A stretch of DNA of 64,000 nt from Agelas oroides (GCA_949130485.1 OX422190.1:6781167-6845166), one strand, 5' to 3'. Shown: positions 20,801 to 35,800, counted from the stretch's first letter. A program made the numbers and translations. The notes: generated from the sequence alone by a model not told the origin.

Positions 20801-23800
20801 GCACAGCTCGAGATCTGTCTTGATATTTATGAAGCCCAAGAGACGCTGTACCTCTGTAGTTAGCGCTATGCCTCTGCTTATTGGCGTTGAGGAGAAAACG
20901 TGGCTAATGTGTCGTTTTCTCGATCAAGGGGATCGACAACCACCAGGGTTGTTAACGCTCACTATGCTCCGCCCCTTGAGGGCTTCTGGACCAGCCCACT
21001 TTAATAGTAGGGGAAGCCCCAAGGTTATCACAGACCAGATGCAAAGCTTATAGCTATTTGCCCTGGGCCGTGATAACGCTTAGCCGTATCCGTGACACCA
21101 ATTGGCATCTATCGCATTTCGTTACATGTGTGCGTATGACGCCAATTGGCATCTACCGCGTATAATCGGTTAACCAGACACCATCATCGAATAGTAGCCA
21201 TATAACCAGAAGACCCAAGCAAAATAAACACCGCCCTTAACTCTTTACTGACCAATGACGTCGAACGGCGTCATGAGATTAATGTTCCCGTATGACCAAT
21301 GGCGTCATGAGTATACCGCCATTATTCTAATAGAACGGTAGAAAATTATATAATTTCAAATCTGGCTTCCGCTAGATTAGATTTACGAAAAATTCCAAGA
21401 ACCGAATTTCTTCGGTAGGTTAGATCCATCGTTGTAATAGAAGCATGTCTTCCAAGAACAGCATTTGCCATGCATGGAGGCCCCTTACCTCAGGTTTGTT
21501 GTTCCAACTGCTTGCTTGTGGTTTCCCAGAAGTGTGTATAAAGTGCAGAGTACAGGGAACTTGACTGTCCACTGCCTGTCAGCCACTATAAATTTGTTAT
21601 GATAAGAACATGTCTGGGTGCACTACAATGCCTTTGCCTGTGACTTCACGTTTTGATAAGAACGCTTCCTTCCTGGTGCACTAAACAGCTTATCTCTGCC
21701 AATATTGTTGAGAGCTGGTACCTACTCTTCCGCTAAATTGGATATTGATGGTACTTACTGGCCATTGAGTGTTTCCCCCGGGAAGGTAGTGGTTTATTAT
21801 GCACTGCCTATGCGTGTAACAGTATTCTTTACATCCACTAGAAGCTAATCGTGCGCATTTTAATTGAAACTAGTACTTCGATGAGGCGGAAGTTGAACGT
21901 AGCGTAGCATGTTGTGCTACCGCAATCGACCAGGCCGTGTTTGTCGCGACCAATCTCGAGAAGTATACAAGCTACAAAGATGCAATCAAAAGCATTATAT
22001 AGCTAAATGAAAGCTCTAACTTTGCTACAGATTTCAAAGGAAGCAGAACTGTAACATCCAAGTTACAGGCACCAGAACATACCGAAGGTAGCAACTTCCG
22101 GTATAAAAAGTTTGGTTTTATCTCCAAGCTTGTTCTTTAGTGGTAAGCTTCAAAACTACAGCGAAGCTAGGCAAAGCCTAAGGCTCTCCACTGTTTTTTT
22201 ACCATAAGTCTGTAGCTGGTTTGCAACTGGAGATACAACACAGAGTATATAACATGTCGTCTAGGCTGCTTCCGGTGTGGTCATTCACATAATACTGTAA
22301 TAATTCACTATGGTCGGTAAAGAGTTAAATAGTAGCTGTGGCTAGTGTATGAGGCACATGAACACACGTACATGCACAAATAATTGCTGATAACAGCCAC
22401 CGACCCATAGCACTAAAACTGTTTGTGTTCAGACAGCAGGACCGAGAGGCTGTGCGTGCTACTATCAGTCGTTGCATTGTGGCTAGTTGCAGAGAAGTGG
22501 AGTGTCTATCCAGCAGCATAAATGGCTCCGTAGACCTAGCCCTTAGCTGTATCGCCTGTATGAATCTTAGCATATCATTGTAGGGCTTCCCAAAAGCCAA
22601 TCTCAAGTAGTCACAACAAGCAGCAAAAAGAATAGTAGCTGCAGTGTCTGATCGAGGAAATACGGTACACATATGTACATTTAGCTTGACGGTTAACACA
22701 GTAAGCTGTACATGCAGTAACTTAGCTTTAGTAAGTGAGCTGTTCTCTTTCTCATGTACTACTACTACTACTGAGTCTTGGAACAAGGCTATAGTACAAC
22801 AGCCAAGGCATATTACATGTACCGTATTTCTTTACCACGGCTACTATTTTTTTTTTGCTGCTCGTTTTTGTGCAACTACTATTCAAGGGCGGCTACAATT
22901 TGAGGGAGGCGTTTATTTCGTTGAGAGCCCGCAGACATCAACGATGGCTGGATATGATACGTACAAGCAATACAGTGACGACTGTTAGACGCTGTCAGAA
23001 GTACGCGCAGCCTCTCAGTCCTGCTTTCAACCGTGGAAACGAGTCATACGACACAAACAGCCCTAGAGCTAGCCCGGTTATCATCGCCAGAAATTATTCG
23101 CACACGTATGCGTGTGCCGTCTATTCGAAGAAATACAGTATGTTTGACATTCCTCACTTGCAAGAAAAGATCTTTACCTTCACAACTTGTGTCTTAATGC
23201 CATGATCTGCCTTCAATGGTCCTTTCTTTAGGCCACTCTTGGAGGATATTTTCTGTGCGAGTACTTTTGTTGCTTCCCCAGGAAAGAGCTTCTGGCTGCT
23301 ATCATGCCTGGTTGGTTTCAGTCGTTCTGCCCTTGATCCCTGCTCCAGAGCGTGCAACCACCGGTTCAATTCTGACTGCTCACTAACTATGAGTTGTACT
23401 GCTGGAACACTGGGGTGTGTAATTGTAATGACAAACTGCTGATTGACTTGTGGCTCAGTGCATTGTAGTTCACAGCCAGGTAAGACTATGGTTCTCACTG
23501 TTGACTCTGAAGTCTCAGTTTCATATATGTAGAGAGAATCACTTTGAACCACGCACCAGTACTTTAGACAAGGACCTGAGGCAACCTGAACTTTGGCAAA
23601 CCCAGAGAGGACAGGGTTGCAGAGTGTGCGAGCTGGAATGTTACTGATGAAGTGTGTGTGACTTGACCTTGCCTTGCCTCGTCTTTTGCTGGATGACTTT
23701 ACTTGAATCCTCTGTAACAGACACAAAACAATACAAGATAAAGTGCACCTCTCTAACTTGGCTAAGCAATACATGTATGTATTGTAAAGCACCAGTATAG

Positions 23801-26800
23801 CAAGTTATTACAATTTACTACATCCACTATTGGCATGTGAAACGTGTCTTGAAACCACAAGTGAATAATAGGACTATGTTGGCTACATGGCACTTGAGGC
23901 TCAATTTAGGTTTGGTAGACTGCTATTGGCTAACTCCGCCTTGCCAGTAAGAGGGAGGCAACATCCACCATCCTTAGTCTTGTGTAAGTACATGATCCCT
24001 ATGCTGTTGTGGTTTCAGGAAACGATACTTGCAACAGGTAAAATCACTGACAGCGAACATCTGGCTTTGGTAACACAAAATTAGTAGCAAGGCTATGACT
24101 AGTGCAAAATTCATGCAAAGTTTTCTAGTGTGAAACAAACTTGCTATATGATATGTGCTCTGCTGTATGTATACAGATGTATCTATACTCACTGGAAGAG
24201 CAGGTGAGTGATTTCTAGAGCCAGGATCACTTGAGACACCATTTTGTGTTGGTGCGTCCTTGTCTTGTTCTGGCTTTCCGTATGAACAATCACGAATGGC
24301 TGTAATCCAGGTAAACATTTCGTGGTCTGATGGTGCTGCAAAGGTGTGTGTTTTACCGGAGGCTGTTAAGACCTGGAAGGTGTAATTGTGTGTTTCTCCA
24401 TCGAGCTGTTGTACAGAGCAACCCTGGAGAGGTGGTGAGGATAATGGTGTTTTGTCAGCAGAAGAGTGGTACACATACAAGGTGTAGTCTCTGATAACGC
24501 AGTAACGATCTTTCCACTTTCCGCTATGGGACAACTTTTTCAGGTCACCTTTGTGATGAATGCTAGATCCCAGTGATGCAGACGAGTGACCTGTTGCACC
24601 ACTACTAACAGATACATTGTCCCCATCTTCAGGTGCTGTTGTGAGCGACACATTGCTTGACTGAGATGAGAGCTGACCGGGAGAGGGCTGGCTTCCAGAC
24701 ACAGCAGCATCCTTTGCAAAGCTGTAGTACGGTACTGATGAAGGACCTGCGGTGTCATCGGGAATGAAGCACTCAGCCCCCTTGGTTACTTGGTTAAGCC
24801 AACTGAGATACTCGCTGTTATCATCAGCTGCAAAGTAGAGACACTGACCACTCTCCATGTGCCACACTTTGAAGGAGTACTCCCTCCTACACTCATGCGC
24901 TGCTTCTGAGATGCGAGATCCTCTCAGCTGAATTGAGAGTGCCAGAGTGAGGTTTTGCTGACTAATGTAGCAAGAGAAAGCAAGATCCACCAGCACACAC
25001 CAATATCGAACCCACATGCTGTCAGCTCCCTTGCGTTGAACTCGGAGGTAACCCTGAAACTGCTCCACCCCTTTCTCACTAACAGCACGATGTGAGCGAA
25101 ATGGTAAAGATTCTTCAGATTCAGCAGTAGAAAGAAGCTCAAGCGAGACACTCTTTCGTCGTGAATCAAGAGGATAGAATGATGGGAGCTGTTCTGCTTG
25201 GAGGCCAAAGCTGACATTTGAAATTCTGTGTGCATCCAGTTCAGGTTGGCTACCAGATGGCTGTTTCTTTTCATTCTTCTTCCGTATAAACCCAGGCTTT
25301 GACATCCATGAAAATTTCCTTCTCCTCTTCAGGGTGTCTGATTGGTAGTCTTCAGCAGGGGAATTAGCTATTGTATTTCGCCGTGGCAAGATGCCTTTTT
25401 TGTCTGATGTATACTCCTGTAAACATAATCAAAGAAGTAAATGTACAACAGGTCATTGCTATGTTACATATATATGCTTATACGAATCTGTATATTACTG
25501 TATTGTCCCGAGCAAGTGCCCACCCCCAAGCAAGCGTCCACCCCCCAATTTTGACAGTTTTGTGGCTTTTTGAGGTCCTCCGCATAACTGCCCACCATGC
25601 TAAATTCTTGCGTAGTGAATCAAAAGTTAAGTCCACTGAGCGCATTGCGATCGTTCTGATGTGCTTTGGCGCCATGACATCCGGCATCAAGGTTTCGCAC
25701 ATACCCGTCCATAGCCTTGTTCGCAGCGTTCGCCTGCAGTACGTAATTCGTGTACTACAACCGATGAATGCTTCGGAAGGTTGGCAATGAGGCTACAAGT
25801 CAGTCCGCTTTCTAGCACAATACAGCTTTCTCCACTGTCAGGCTGGCCTCAATGAAGCATGGGCAAAGTGACAATGCAGGTCAATTCGGCACACTCTGGC
25901 AGCTAACTTCACATCCGGGATGGGCGCTTACGCAGGGATAGTACTATTCAAGCACCTCCTCCATGTAACCGCCCACCCCCAATTTGTGGTGCTTGAGCTG
26001 TGACCGCCCAAGGACGCTTGCTCGGAACAATCATGGTACAAAACTACAAAAAGGGTGTGTACATGTAGAGTCTACAATCAGGCCTCCACCAACAATCAGA
26101 CCTCTACCAACAATCAGATTAGATGAGCAATTACAACTAGTGAAGAATGGTACACAAATCCGCATATAGACCTCAAAAATTATTCCCCTCACCTAACTGA
26201 GTGAGTACTGAGACTCTTGACTCCACACATGACCAGAGTCGTTTATCTTGGTCCATGTTTGTGATTAGCAGATACCTAATATACCGTATTTCTTTGATCA
26301 GACATTGCAGCTACTATTTTCTTTGTTGCTGTTCCTTTTTGTGTGGCTACTATTTGAACTATTTGAAGGCAGCGCTTATTTCTTTGGAAAGCCAACGGTG
26401 ACTGAATAAGGAACATACAGGCAATACAGCTAGGTCTAGGGCTATGGAGCCACCTGTGCTGCTGGGCAGACACTTGACTTCCACTTTGCGATGACTGTTA
26501 GATGTGGCACTAGTACGTGCAGTTTCTCAGTACTGCTGTCAGCTGTAGAAACGAGTCGTAAACACACACAAACAGCTCCTAGCACTAACTCAATGACTGT
26601 TGTCGGCAATTATTTGTTCACAAGTTTGTGTGCCACGTATATTAGCTGTGGCTACTATTCAAGGGTGGCATTTATTTCGCCCAGAGCTTCCGATTGTGTG
26701 GTATATTCAAGGGCAGTGACTATTCAAGGTGGTGTCTAATCAAAGATATACGGTATACCAATTTGGCTGTATGTGGAGCCCAATATGTGGCAGTCCCGGG

Positions 26801-29800
26801 TAGAAATTGAATATTATTCCATTGCACAATTCGACTGCATTACTGCATTTGAAGCGCTGTAGCGCAAAACTTCCATTGAGGGCGGCGCTCATACACGCAG
26901 CAAAGATGCATGAATACCTGATAAGTCTATATGTAGCGAATATGAGCCTCACCCTTAATGGAAGTTCTGTGCTACAGCGCTTTGATTGAACGCGGTAACG
27001 CGATCGAAATATAATTCCAGAGTTGATGTTGTCACTTGGTAGAATAAAATTTGAGATCTGCATATAGATTATGTATGATCCTTCACCGAACAAAATGCAC
27101 ATTTCTTAATTGGATGACCTTAATAAGCATTTAGTTCTAGCGTAATTGGTCACTTAATCTTCATTTGGTTTCATGACCAAGCTGTATTTTAAAACTTTCT
27201 GCTGGGAGGAGCAAGAGGGAGAGAGATACGTCTGGACATTCTGGCCAGCTTTCAATGCCATGAAAGAATGTAATAAAGGCTGCAGGTCACGTGCATGGCA
27301 TGCAGAATAAAACCCCATCTCATTTATCTGGCTACATATTGCTGTTTTGTGCAGCTGGTGCCCACGCTGGCAAACAGTCACAACAGAAAGCGCATTCAGA
27401 ACAATCCTGCTAGTCACATGGTATGTGGTCAGTAATTTCTGCTACTGGGAGAGCGGCGATAGCCGCAGCCTCAGGCAACTTGAGAATCTGAGAGCTAGTT
27501 GTCTTGATGCTATTCTTGTAGTCTTGCAAGGTCCCTGTCATGCCTGTGGAGTATTAAGCCTAAAGCCAAGTTAGTATCGTAGAATGCCATTGCAAATGAA
27601 AAGTATACGGACTGGTATGCAGGAAGTCACGTGCGTTTTGAACGAATCAGATTTGAACCTCATACATTACCGTGGATGTTCATGAACTGCTGGCCAGAGT
27701 GTCCAGATGTGTTTTTCTTTCCCTCTTGCTCCTTCCAACAGAAATAAAAAAATTACGGCTGGCTCATGAGACTAAGTTAGCCCTTATCTGCAAAATGGGC
27801 TGCACATGTAGTACATGTATGTACATGTCTTCTCTACATAATATATATCATTGACAACATTGTACCTCAGCTTGAAAGCTTCCCATAGGCAGGGCAATGT
27901 TGGGTGCAGAACGCTCTTTCTGCATGGTTGTCCACCGGCGCTTCATCTCGAGGTCAGTGATTCTAATATCCTCAACGCTTCTCACTGGCTGCACTTCAAT
28001 GGACGAAGCAGAGTGCAATGCCTTCATCCACTGCTTATAATCTTCCATGCTTTCGGCTGCGAATTGAAGCACACCTTCTCGTCTTGTGTGTTTCAGTTTG
28101 AAAGCCCATTGGCGCCTCACATCTGTATCCTTCACGATCTCGCTGCCCGGTAGAAAGAGCTTCAGTGCTGGAGTAGAAGTTGCACTATTAGCTGTCTTGT
28201 TGCACTCTAGAAAGCTATTGCGGACAATGCAGTACAGTTTGGTCCACTGCATGAATCGCTCGCGCTTATACAGGTATCCTCGCATTGTGCATTGGCTGTA
28301 TTCCAGGGCTGATTCGGAAATTTCTGCACCAATACTAAGGGGCCTCTCTGCAATGGATCCCAGGAACGGGTCAACTGGTGTGCTTCTAGGGAAGTCATAG
28401 AGACCATCAGTACCCACAGTTGAGTTGCGTGCACTCTGCAGTATGAGATAATCCATCAATCATTATACATGGGGGTATCACAACTGCTACATGTGGTATT
28501 CAGAAAAGATTCTGCTACATGTATTAATAACATACATGTACATACACATTCTGCATTTCTTCAAAGCTATTCCTTTACTGTAGTCTCACGAAAGAGTGTT
28601 TTGAGTGTTTCCACATTTAACCACGAAAGAACGCCTATGTCAGGTTCACAGTGACTCGATGCCCTCGAAGCAAATAGTTGGACAAACAATAACGTACAAC
28701 GGAACCACCAGCAGTTTCGAAGTTGAGTCCTAACGGCACACAACATTCTGAATGGCACCAAAAGATGCCTTGCAGTAACCTTCGGTAAAGTATTACTTCA
28801 TGCAGACCGCTTGAGGCTGTGCTTCTCAAACTTCACGCGAAGCTCACTCCAGGGTGGGTGCTCATTCGAGTAAACTTTGACCCTATACAGAAAATTGGGC
28901 CAAAAGTAGGGGATGGGCGCTCTTTCATGAGTGGGCACTCTTTCGCGAGACTACGGTACTTTCCACCAATTATCATGTTGGCCAACAGTAGGACTCACTA
29001 ATACATGTTTACATGTACATGTACATTGCTCATGTTCATGTATACATGGTCTAACATTCACTTCGCCTTGGTACATTACATACCCCCTAATTCCTCAACA
29101 CATACGTACATGTGTACTACATAACACTAGATAGTCATGTGTGTACCTGAAAATAGTCATCGGATGAGGCCACAGACAGAGCGACACTGGATGGTCGTGG
29201 TGATGCAGGAATGCGAGGTAGTGACATTGTCTTCCAGCTATCATCTGACATGGCTTGGCTTACCCTGTCAGCAACTGTATACTCACTGGACATCGTAATG
29301 GTGCTGTTTCTTGCGCTATCGGTCGTGTCCAACCCAGAATCTTCCCAGAGCAGCAGTTCAGTTGCATCTGGAGGGTAGTCGTAAATCTCCATATCCATAA
29401 TATCATAAGGGTCATCATATATTGCTTCCTCGTCTGGAGAGATGCTGGTGTGTCGTGGGACATCGTATATGTCAAATGCGTTGCCTGTGGTGTAAGACTG
29501 CATGCCCTGTGTAGCAACCACTGAATGTGGTGCTTCCTCAGCCAGCAAGTCCCTAGGTACACTGTACAAGCCACTGTCGATAGCAGCTTGTGCTGTCATC
29601 GGTGACATGGGCGAGACAACACTTGGGGTGGATGCCAGTGGGTGCATTCTTGGTACATCATACACGCTGGCATCAGACATAGGTCTGGGCACATTGTAGA
29701 TTGCATTTGCTTCAATCCACTGTGTAAATAGACAGTCATGTGTGTTTGGGAAGTATCAGTTGGAAGTAAGTACAACACAACATTCTGTTCCTGATACAGC

Positions 29801-32800
29801 AATAACAGCACATGCATCCCTAATTCCTTATTCAATGTACACTGGGAACAGGGCCTTCTGACACGGCTGTAGCATGGGCTAGACAGCCTCAATGGTATGC
29901 AGATTGATTGTGTTTAGTCTGAACATAAGGGTGGAATGATTGATACCCTAATATGTACAGTAGCAGAGGGTGGAATACAGTGTTTTAGCTAAAGTGCAGA
30001 AGCGTGGCGGCGCCCGCTGTGCTTTGTTTGCAAAGCAAGCGCTTCTGCTTGCTGATTCAACATAAAAATAAAAAAATGCAATGGTGAATGTAGTGGCGAA
30101 CATAATGCCATCATTTATCTCCGGTTACAAGTTAGCTACGGGTATGAGCAAAAACACCATGTAGCTAAGGCCTCTACTCTAGATACAACATACTAAAGGA
30201 TACATTTGTTCCAATTTTTAATTGGCACAATTTTCTGCATAGGGTTGAACTCCACACGTGGGAGAGCGTAGCATGCCATCCAAGTGTAAAAAGACACAAA
30301 AATCATTGAAAATGAAAAGAGATGTAGGAATGGCGTGCCAAAAAGTACACAAACAAGGAAGGATATAAAAGTGAAGGTAAATATACAAAACCTCATCCAT
30401 CCCTACATCTTTTCACAATAGAGTGAAGATGTAGGGACGGAGCTTTGTACATTTACCTTCACTTTTATATCCTTCCTTGTTTGTGTACTTTTTGGCACGC
30501 CATTCCTACATCTCTTTTCATTTTCAATGATTTTTCTGTCTTGTTTCTGTACTTTTTTGGTAATGTTCTGTTACGTTGTGAAGTAAACACTAGTGCAACC
30601 ACAACTCTACACCTTGAAACAATACTGACAGTTTAGAAATTGTTCAGGTAAGCGCAAGCATGCAAGACATGAGGGCCTGTAAGCTGTCAAGGCATGCAAG
30701 GCCTGTATATGACGCTTTATAGTGAAACAAAAACCGCTAAGTGGGACCGCGCATGTTAACAGTGTCTTACCTACGTGTTGTCAATAGCGCTGCGTAGCAT
30801 CCTGTGACTTGGGACAAGCAGAGACTGTGACTCGTCACTCGTACTCGTGCTCGCAGAGATCACGTGCGCTAGTCTCGTTCCCAGACCAACTGCAGTAATT
30901 CATGGTCTCGGAATGAGAGTACTTGTACGTATGCGCACAAAATTTGAAAATGGCGTCCTACGCAACGGGCAACAGCTGCGGTGTGCTGGAAGAGCTCGCC
31001 GTGGGTTCAGTTTAACTTACGAAGACGCTAAGTGTTCGTGGACCTGCACACTGAGATAAGCAGCAGTTTTGTGCTAAAAACACGGTGAGTACTTGAACCA
31101 TTCTCGAGTTATTGTTGTTGAACTAAGAAGAAAGAATAACAAAAAGGGAATTTTTGCTACCGCACACTTTTGCGTTGAACTGTTTCCGCGAGGCTTTTTG
31201 GCAACTCAAAGAGTCTTGCTGGTCATAAAAGCCCTGAAAGAGGACGTATGGGCGCTTAAATGGGCTTTTAACGTATTTGTGGTGAAGTTATACGGCTTTT
31301 GCTTAAGTATTGCATATATTGCGCGTCGGCGCCAATCCTACATAGAGAGTCTACCGACTCTCTGATTAGCTGACCATAATAATGCTCTGGGTGTCCTACA
31401 TGCCAGGGCCATTGATTATAGGATAGTATCGTACTTACTGAAGCCTTTACTTACAACAGCCTCCATTCTGTAACAGAGTTTGTTGGAGTTTGTAGGCAAA
31501 ATGTTAGGCATAAGACAGCAGTGGTAAGTGTGAACTGTGAGCTTAGACAAGAAATTCTGTTTACTGAGTTACATGCCCTCTCTCCCTTGCAATTGATGTG
31601 CCCTTCTTCAGTATAAAAGAAAGTACTGGATGATTCTGCTAAGCTTAGAAAATTTCTGGTCAATAAAAATTTTGGAATGCATGGTTACAGAAGTCTACAC
31701 GTACCTTTGGCATCTCAGAGTCAAGGGATACATCTCCACTGCCTTCCATCTCTTGTTGCCAGATTGCCTCCATCATTCCTGTGATGAAACAGCAAACAAA
31801 AGAAGTTCTTAAACACAAAGCTCTAAGCCTACATGCTTAGAAGTAGCCATGTCATATAATCAGATGTACTCTATATAGTGCTTTTTACGTGGGTAAAATG
31901 TGTCAGGAGCAACTGGAGGTTTTTGTAAGGCAATGCTGCTTAGGCGTGGCCACCATTAGTGATCACAAAGGTGCTGATGAGACTTTTGATGTCACTAGGA
32001 AGTGATGATGACATCAAGGGAATTTACTACTAAGAAACTGGCAGAGCTAGAAATTGAGACCAATACCACAGTTGATACGTGAGACTGAGCCTTCTTCATA
32101 TAATCCAGAATAGCTGGCGCCCACTGTGTGGGCTGAGCCATTCTGTAATTACAACAAAGACTAATCAGGTTGAAGAATACAACACATAATGCATGCTAGT
32201 CTGGAATTTATGGTTTACAATAACCACCCTCGTCCTCAGGCTCTGCCCTTGGAGCCGGGTGGCTATTGACCATAAATCCCAGACTACCATGCATTATGTA
32301 CAAGTATTCACATGAATAAGCACATATTCATAATCTGTGTGTCGATGCTTTGTGCTGTATTACTGCATATCCCCAAGCATGGTGGTCTCAATGATGGCTC
32401 ACCTCTGTCACAGAACTTGCTGGCTGCATTAAGGCGAGACAGCCAATCCATGAAGGTGTCCTCATCATCTGCCCCAAAGTACACCTCTGACAGTCCTTTA
32501 CAAGACAGGCAGAAGGCATAGTGCTTCTTGGTATCCTTGATGACAGTTATCGCAGCATCCAGCACAACAAACTCATGGCCTTCAGTGTCCTCCCGCGACC
32601 TGGAAGACAATTGATCACACTATATAACACAACCGCATAATGGAATTACAACCTGACAAATTGGTTTCTGTTGCTGGGTAGATGACCACAATTGGGACAC
32701 TTCAAATTAAACAGTGTTCTTTCATTCATTGCCGAACAACTTAGTGTGATGCACAAATGGTGCCGCACGGTGGGTGTTGGTGAAGTCTTAGCCGGAGGTT

Positions 32801-35800
32801 GTGTTGGCATATATGTATATATCTGTTGTATGTATGTATGTATGTATGTATGTATGTATGTATGTATGTATGTACCGTATTGTCCCGGGCAAGCGCTCAT
32901 GGGCACTTGCAGCTCAAGCACTAAAAATTGAGGGTGGGCGGGTTACACGATGCAAAGTTAGCTGCCAGGGGGTACCGAATCAACCTGCATCGTCGCCTAC
33001 CTGTGCTTCGTCGAGGTCAGCCCGACGGTAGATAACGCTGCATCATGCTAGAAAGCGGACTGACTAGTAGCCTTGTTACCAAGCTTCCGCAGTGTTTGTT
33101 GCTTGCAGTACATGAATTTCAGTGCTGCAAACTAAGAACGCTACGAACGAGGCTATGGATGGGTGTGTGCGAAACTTTGATGCCGGATGTCATGGCGCCT
33201 GAAGCATATCACAACAATCGCAGCTATGTAATGTGAGCTCAGCGGACCTACTTTCGATTCACTATGCAACAAATTAGCATGGTGGGTGGTTACCCAAAGA
33301 ACCTCAAAAAAACACTAAACTGTCAAAATTGGGGGATGGGTACTTGCCCGGACAATACGGTATGTTTGTTAGCATACTCCACTGCCATTTGTTCTATTTG
33401 TGAGGATAGGCTAGATTTACTGTATGGCAGTGAAAGCATGCAAAATCAAAATAACAGGAGATGTGTGTGCTAGCAGCTGAGTGATACACTTCTTGTAACC
33501 ACATAAACTGGAGGCACTAGCCCAGTGTTGTTGTTAACTCCTTCAATCCGCATGCTAGACGTGTGTCCCACTGTCACATGCCGTCACAAAAGACCGACTA
33601 GACTGCTTCCACTTGTTCTGTGTGAGGCTCAATGAGCCTGCGTATGCCTAGTATTTGAGTGTTTGAAAAGCAGCAGCTCATTCAGTGCATGTTCGGTTGG
33701 GAAGCACAAGCAGATGTGTTACACATGTAGGACATCACCTTTGCACCACAATCCGATTACTATCCCACAGTGAATGTAAGTGTTCTTGAACAGCTGATTT
33801 CCCATGCAAAACACTGTATGGGTGTATTACGCACATAATGCTGTATTAGGCATGAGTTTTTGTGAGCAAATAATGCATGAGTGCACAGACTTCACCATAT
33901 ATGTACATTGGCAACTTCTTCAGTCCTTTCTTAAAGGCATGCTAGACATTTTGTTGTCCTTCAGACATACAGTGCTAGGACACTCTATACCAACAGACGT
34001 GTTTATGCCTAAAGAAGGTCAATCAAGAGTGATGGCTGCCAAAAGTATGTGCACTAGCTCAAAGAATGTTCTGACTATTCACTTGTGAGTACTTGCACAT
34101 GTGTATGTATATGTAGGTGCATTATGCCTGCAACGTGGTAACCCTATCCACTGCCAGTAACTGTGTTAGTGGTTGCCAGGTAATGGATGCCTAATTGCTT
34201 TAGACACTTGGCTTCCTCGTTAGACTTGCATACTTCCGTCTCCACTGGCCCTGAGGGGGCTGCAAGTGTAGTAGCTGGGGGAGCAATGGTTGCTAACCTC
34301 CTCTGGGAATTCAGGTTAACTCATTGCCACGCTTCATTACCATTTCACCCACTCTAATTCTTGTTGTTCACATTGAAAGTTTTGGTTGCTGAGCAACAGA
34401 CCAACAAATAAGAGCACACATTATCTGTTTTCAAAGTGTGATGCCACAGGAGTGTGCCAGGTTTCACTCAGGATACGTCTTTGACAAGGAAAACAACCTG
34501 TGTAGGCAGTGCTGTTTCAGGTTTCGATTGCGAGTTGATTTAGGTACTGCAACTGGGCAGTGTACACAAACTACCACACACATTGCATGTAGCCACGTTC
34601 CAAGGCCTCCCCCATTTTTTTTTTTGTTCTTCGTTCTGCTTCCGTGTATTATACCGAACGCAAACCATAGAACAAAAACAGGGGAGGCCCTACATTGCAT
34701 GTATAAACACTCACTTGTAGTAGCTGAAGATGCATCCCTTGAGCACACACCACTTCTTTTTCCATGACCCACTGCTGCTTCTCTTGTAGAGGTAGCCAGA
34801 ATACCTCTCCCCCTTCTCAAGCTCCGCTTTCTTCTGTGTAAGCAATTTCGACTTTTGCCCCTTGTTTTTCCCAAAGAAGGAGGTTTGACGAATCAAAGAT
34901 CGCTCTTTCTTCTTGCGTTTTTTGCCGCCCTTCATGTGTTGTCCAATCTGCCCCATGGCCTGCACAGATGCTTGCATAGTCTCGTTACACTGCATCACGA
35001 GGTTGTCAATACTCTCATAGATGGTTCCATCACTCACATTACCATTCTCTTCAGGTTGCTGCAGAAGCTAAACAACAAATATCACAATTACTATAGTGCA
35101 TGTACTCTAACTGCAAGTGTGCAATGCATATACTCAAGTGGCTTTATAGGCTACACACATGTACCATAGAGCATCACTGATGGTCCACTTGCGCTTATAG
35201 CCCTCCTTTCATATCCAGTATAGGTATTATAGAAACTTTAATCCCTTATTGGGGTGAGCCTGAGTAGCCTAACACCAGTGGGACTGCATTGCACACATGC
35301 GTGTGTATTTTGGCTTGTGGTCACTTAAGGTAAATTTTCATATAGCGTATTCTAAATAGTTCACAAAGATTGAATGTTCAACTGAACAAGAAGGGCTACT
35401 GCCACACTGTAGCGTTTGTGTGAAAGAAACCACAGAGTGTAAAGATGACTCAAGTTGTAGTAAACATGGCAACTTATTTCCTATGTTATGAGCCTGACTG
35501 TCGCGTGGCAAGGCAGGCTGCGGGTCACAGACAGCAAAATGCTCAGTCAGAGGAGTTTTCTTCATATAGACGCTGAACATGAATGACCAGCTGGACCACT
35601 CATACGCAGCCAAGACTCTCCTGTTAGCTCACAGCTTGAGTGTGAAGCTTAGCCTGTGTAGCCATAGTAGCAGCTCCAGCTGTACAAACAGCTGCAAGGT
35701 CAGCATGTGTGGCATGCTATAATTAATCAGCTACTTGCTCAGGCTTGTGCCAGCATCTCCCTAGGTAATACAATGCTGATAAGGCCACTTGAGTTCCCTT

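Noticed and set aside
22325-22786. A 153-codon - strand frame
   Set aside because: It covers family C MITE sequence and runs into the inserted element's end; related copies do not keep the frame.
30944-31085. CpG-rich first-exon-like ATG (MASYATGNSCGVLEELAVG) on the + strand in gene B intron 6
   Set aside because: Stops after 21 codons and no downstream + strand partner exon was found.
32079-32142. Exon-like piece in gene B between TTACAG and GTATCA
   Set aside because: At the phase required by exon 5 it contains a stop, and its 64 bp length would break the frame; exon 5 joins 31778 directly. It could at most be a poison exon.
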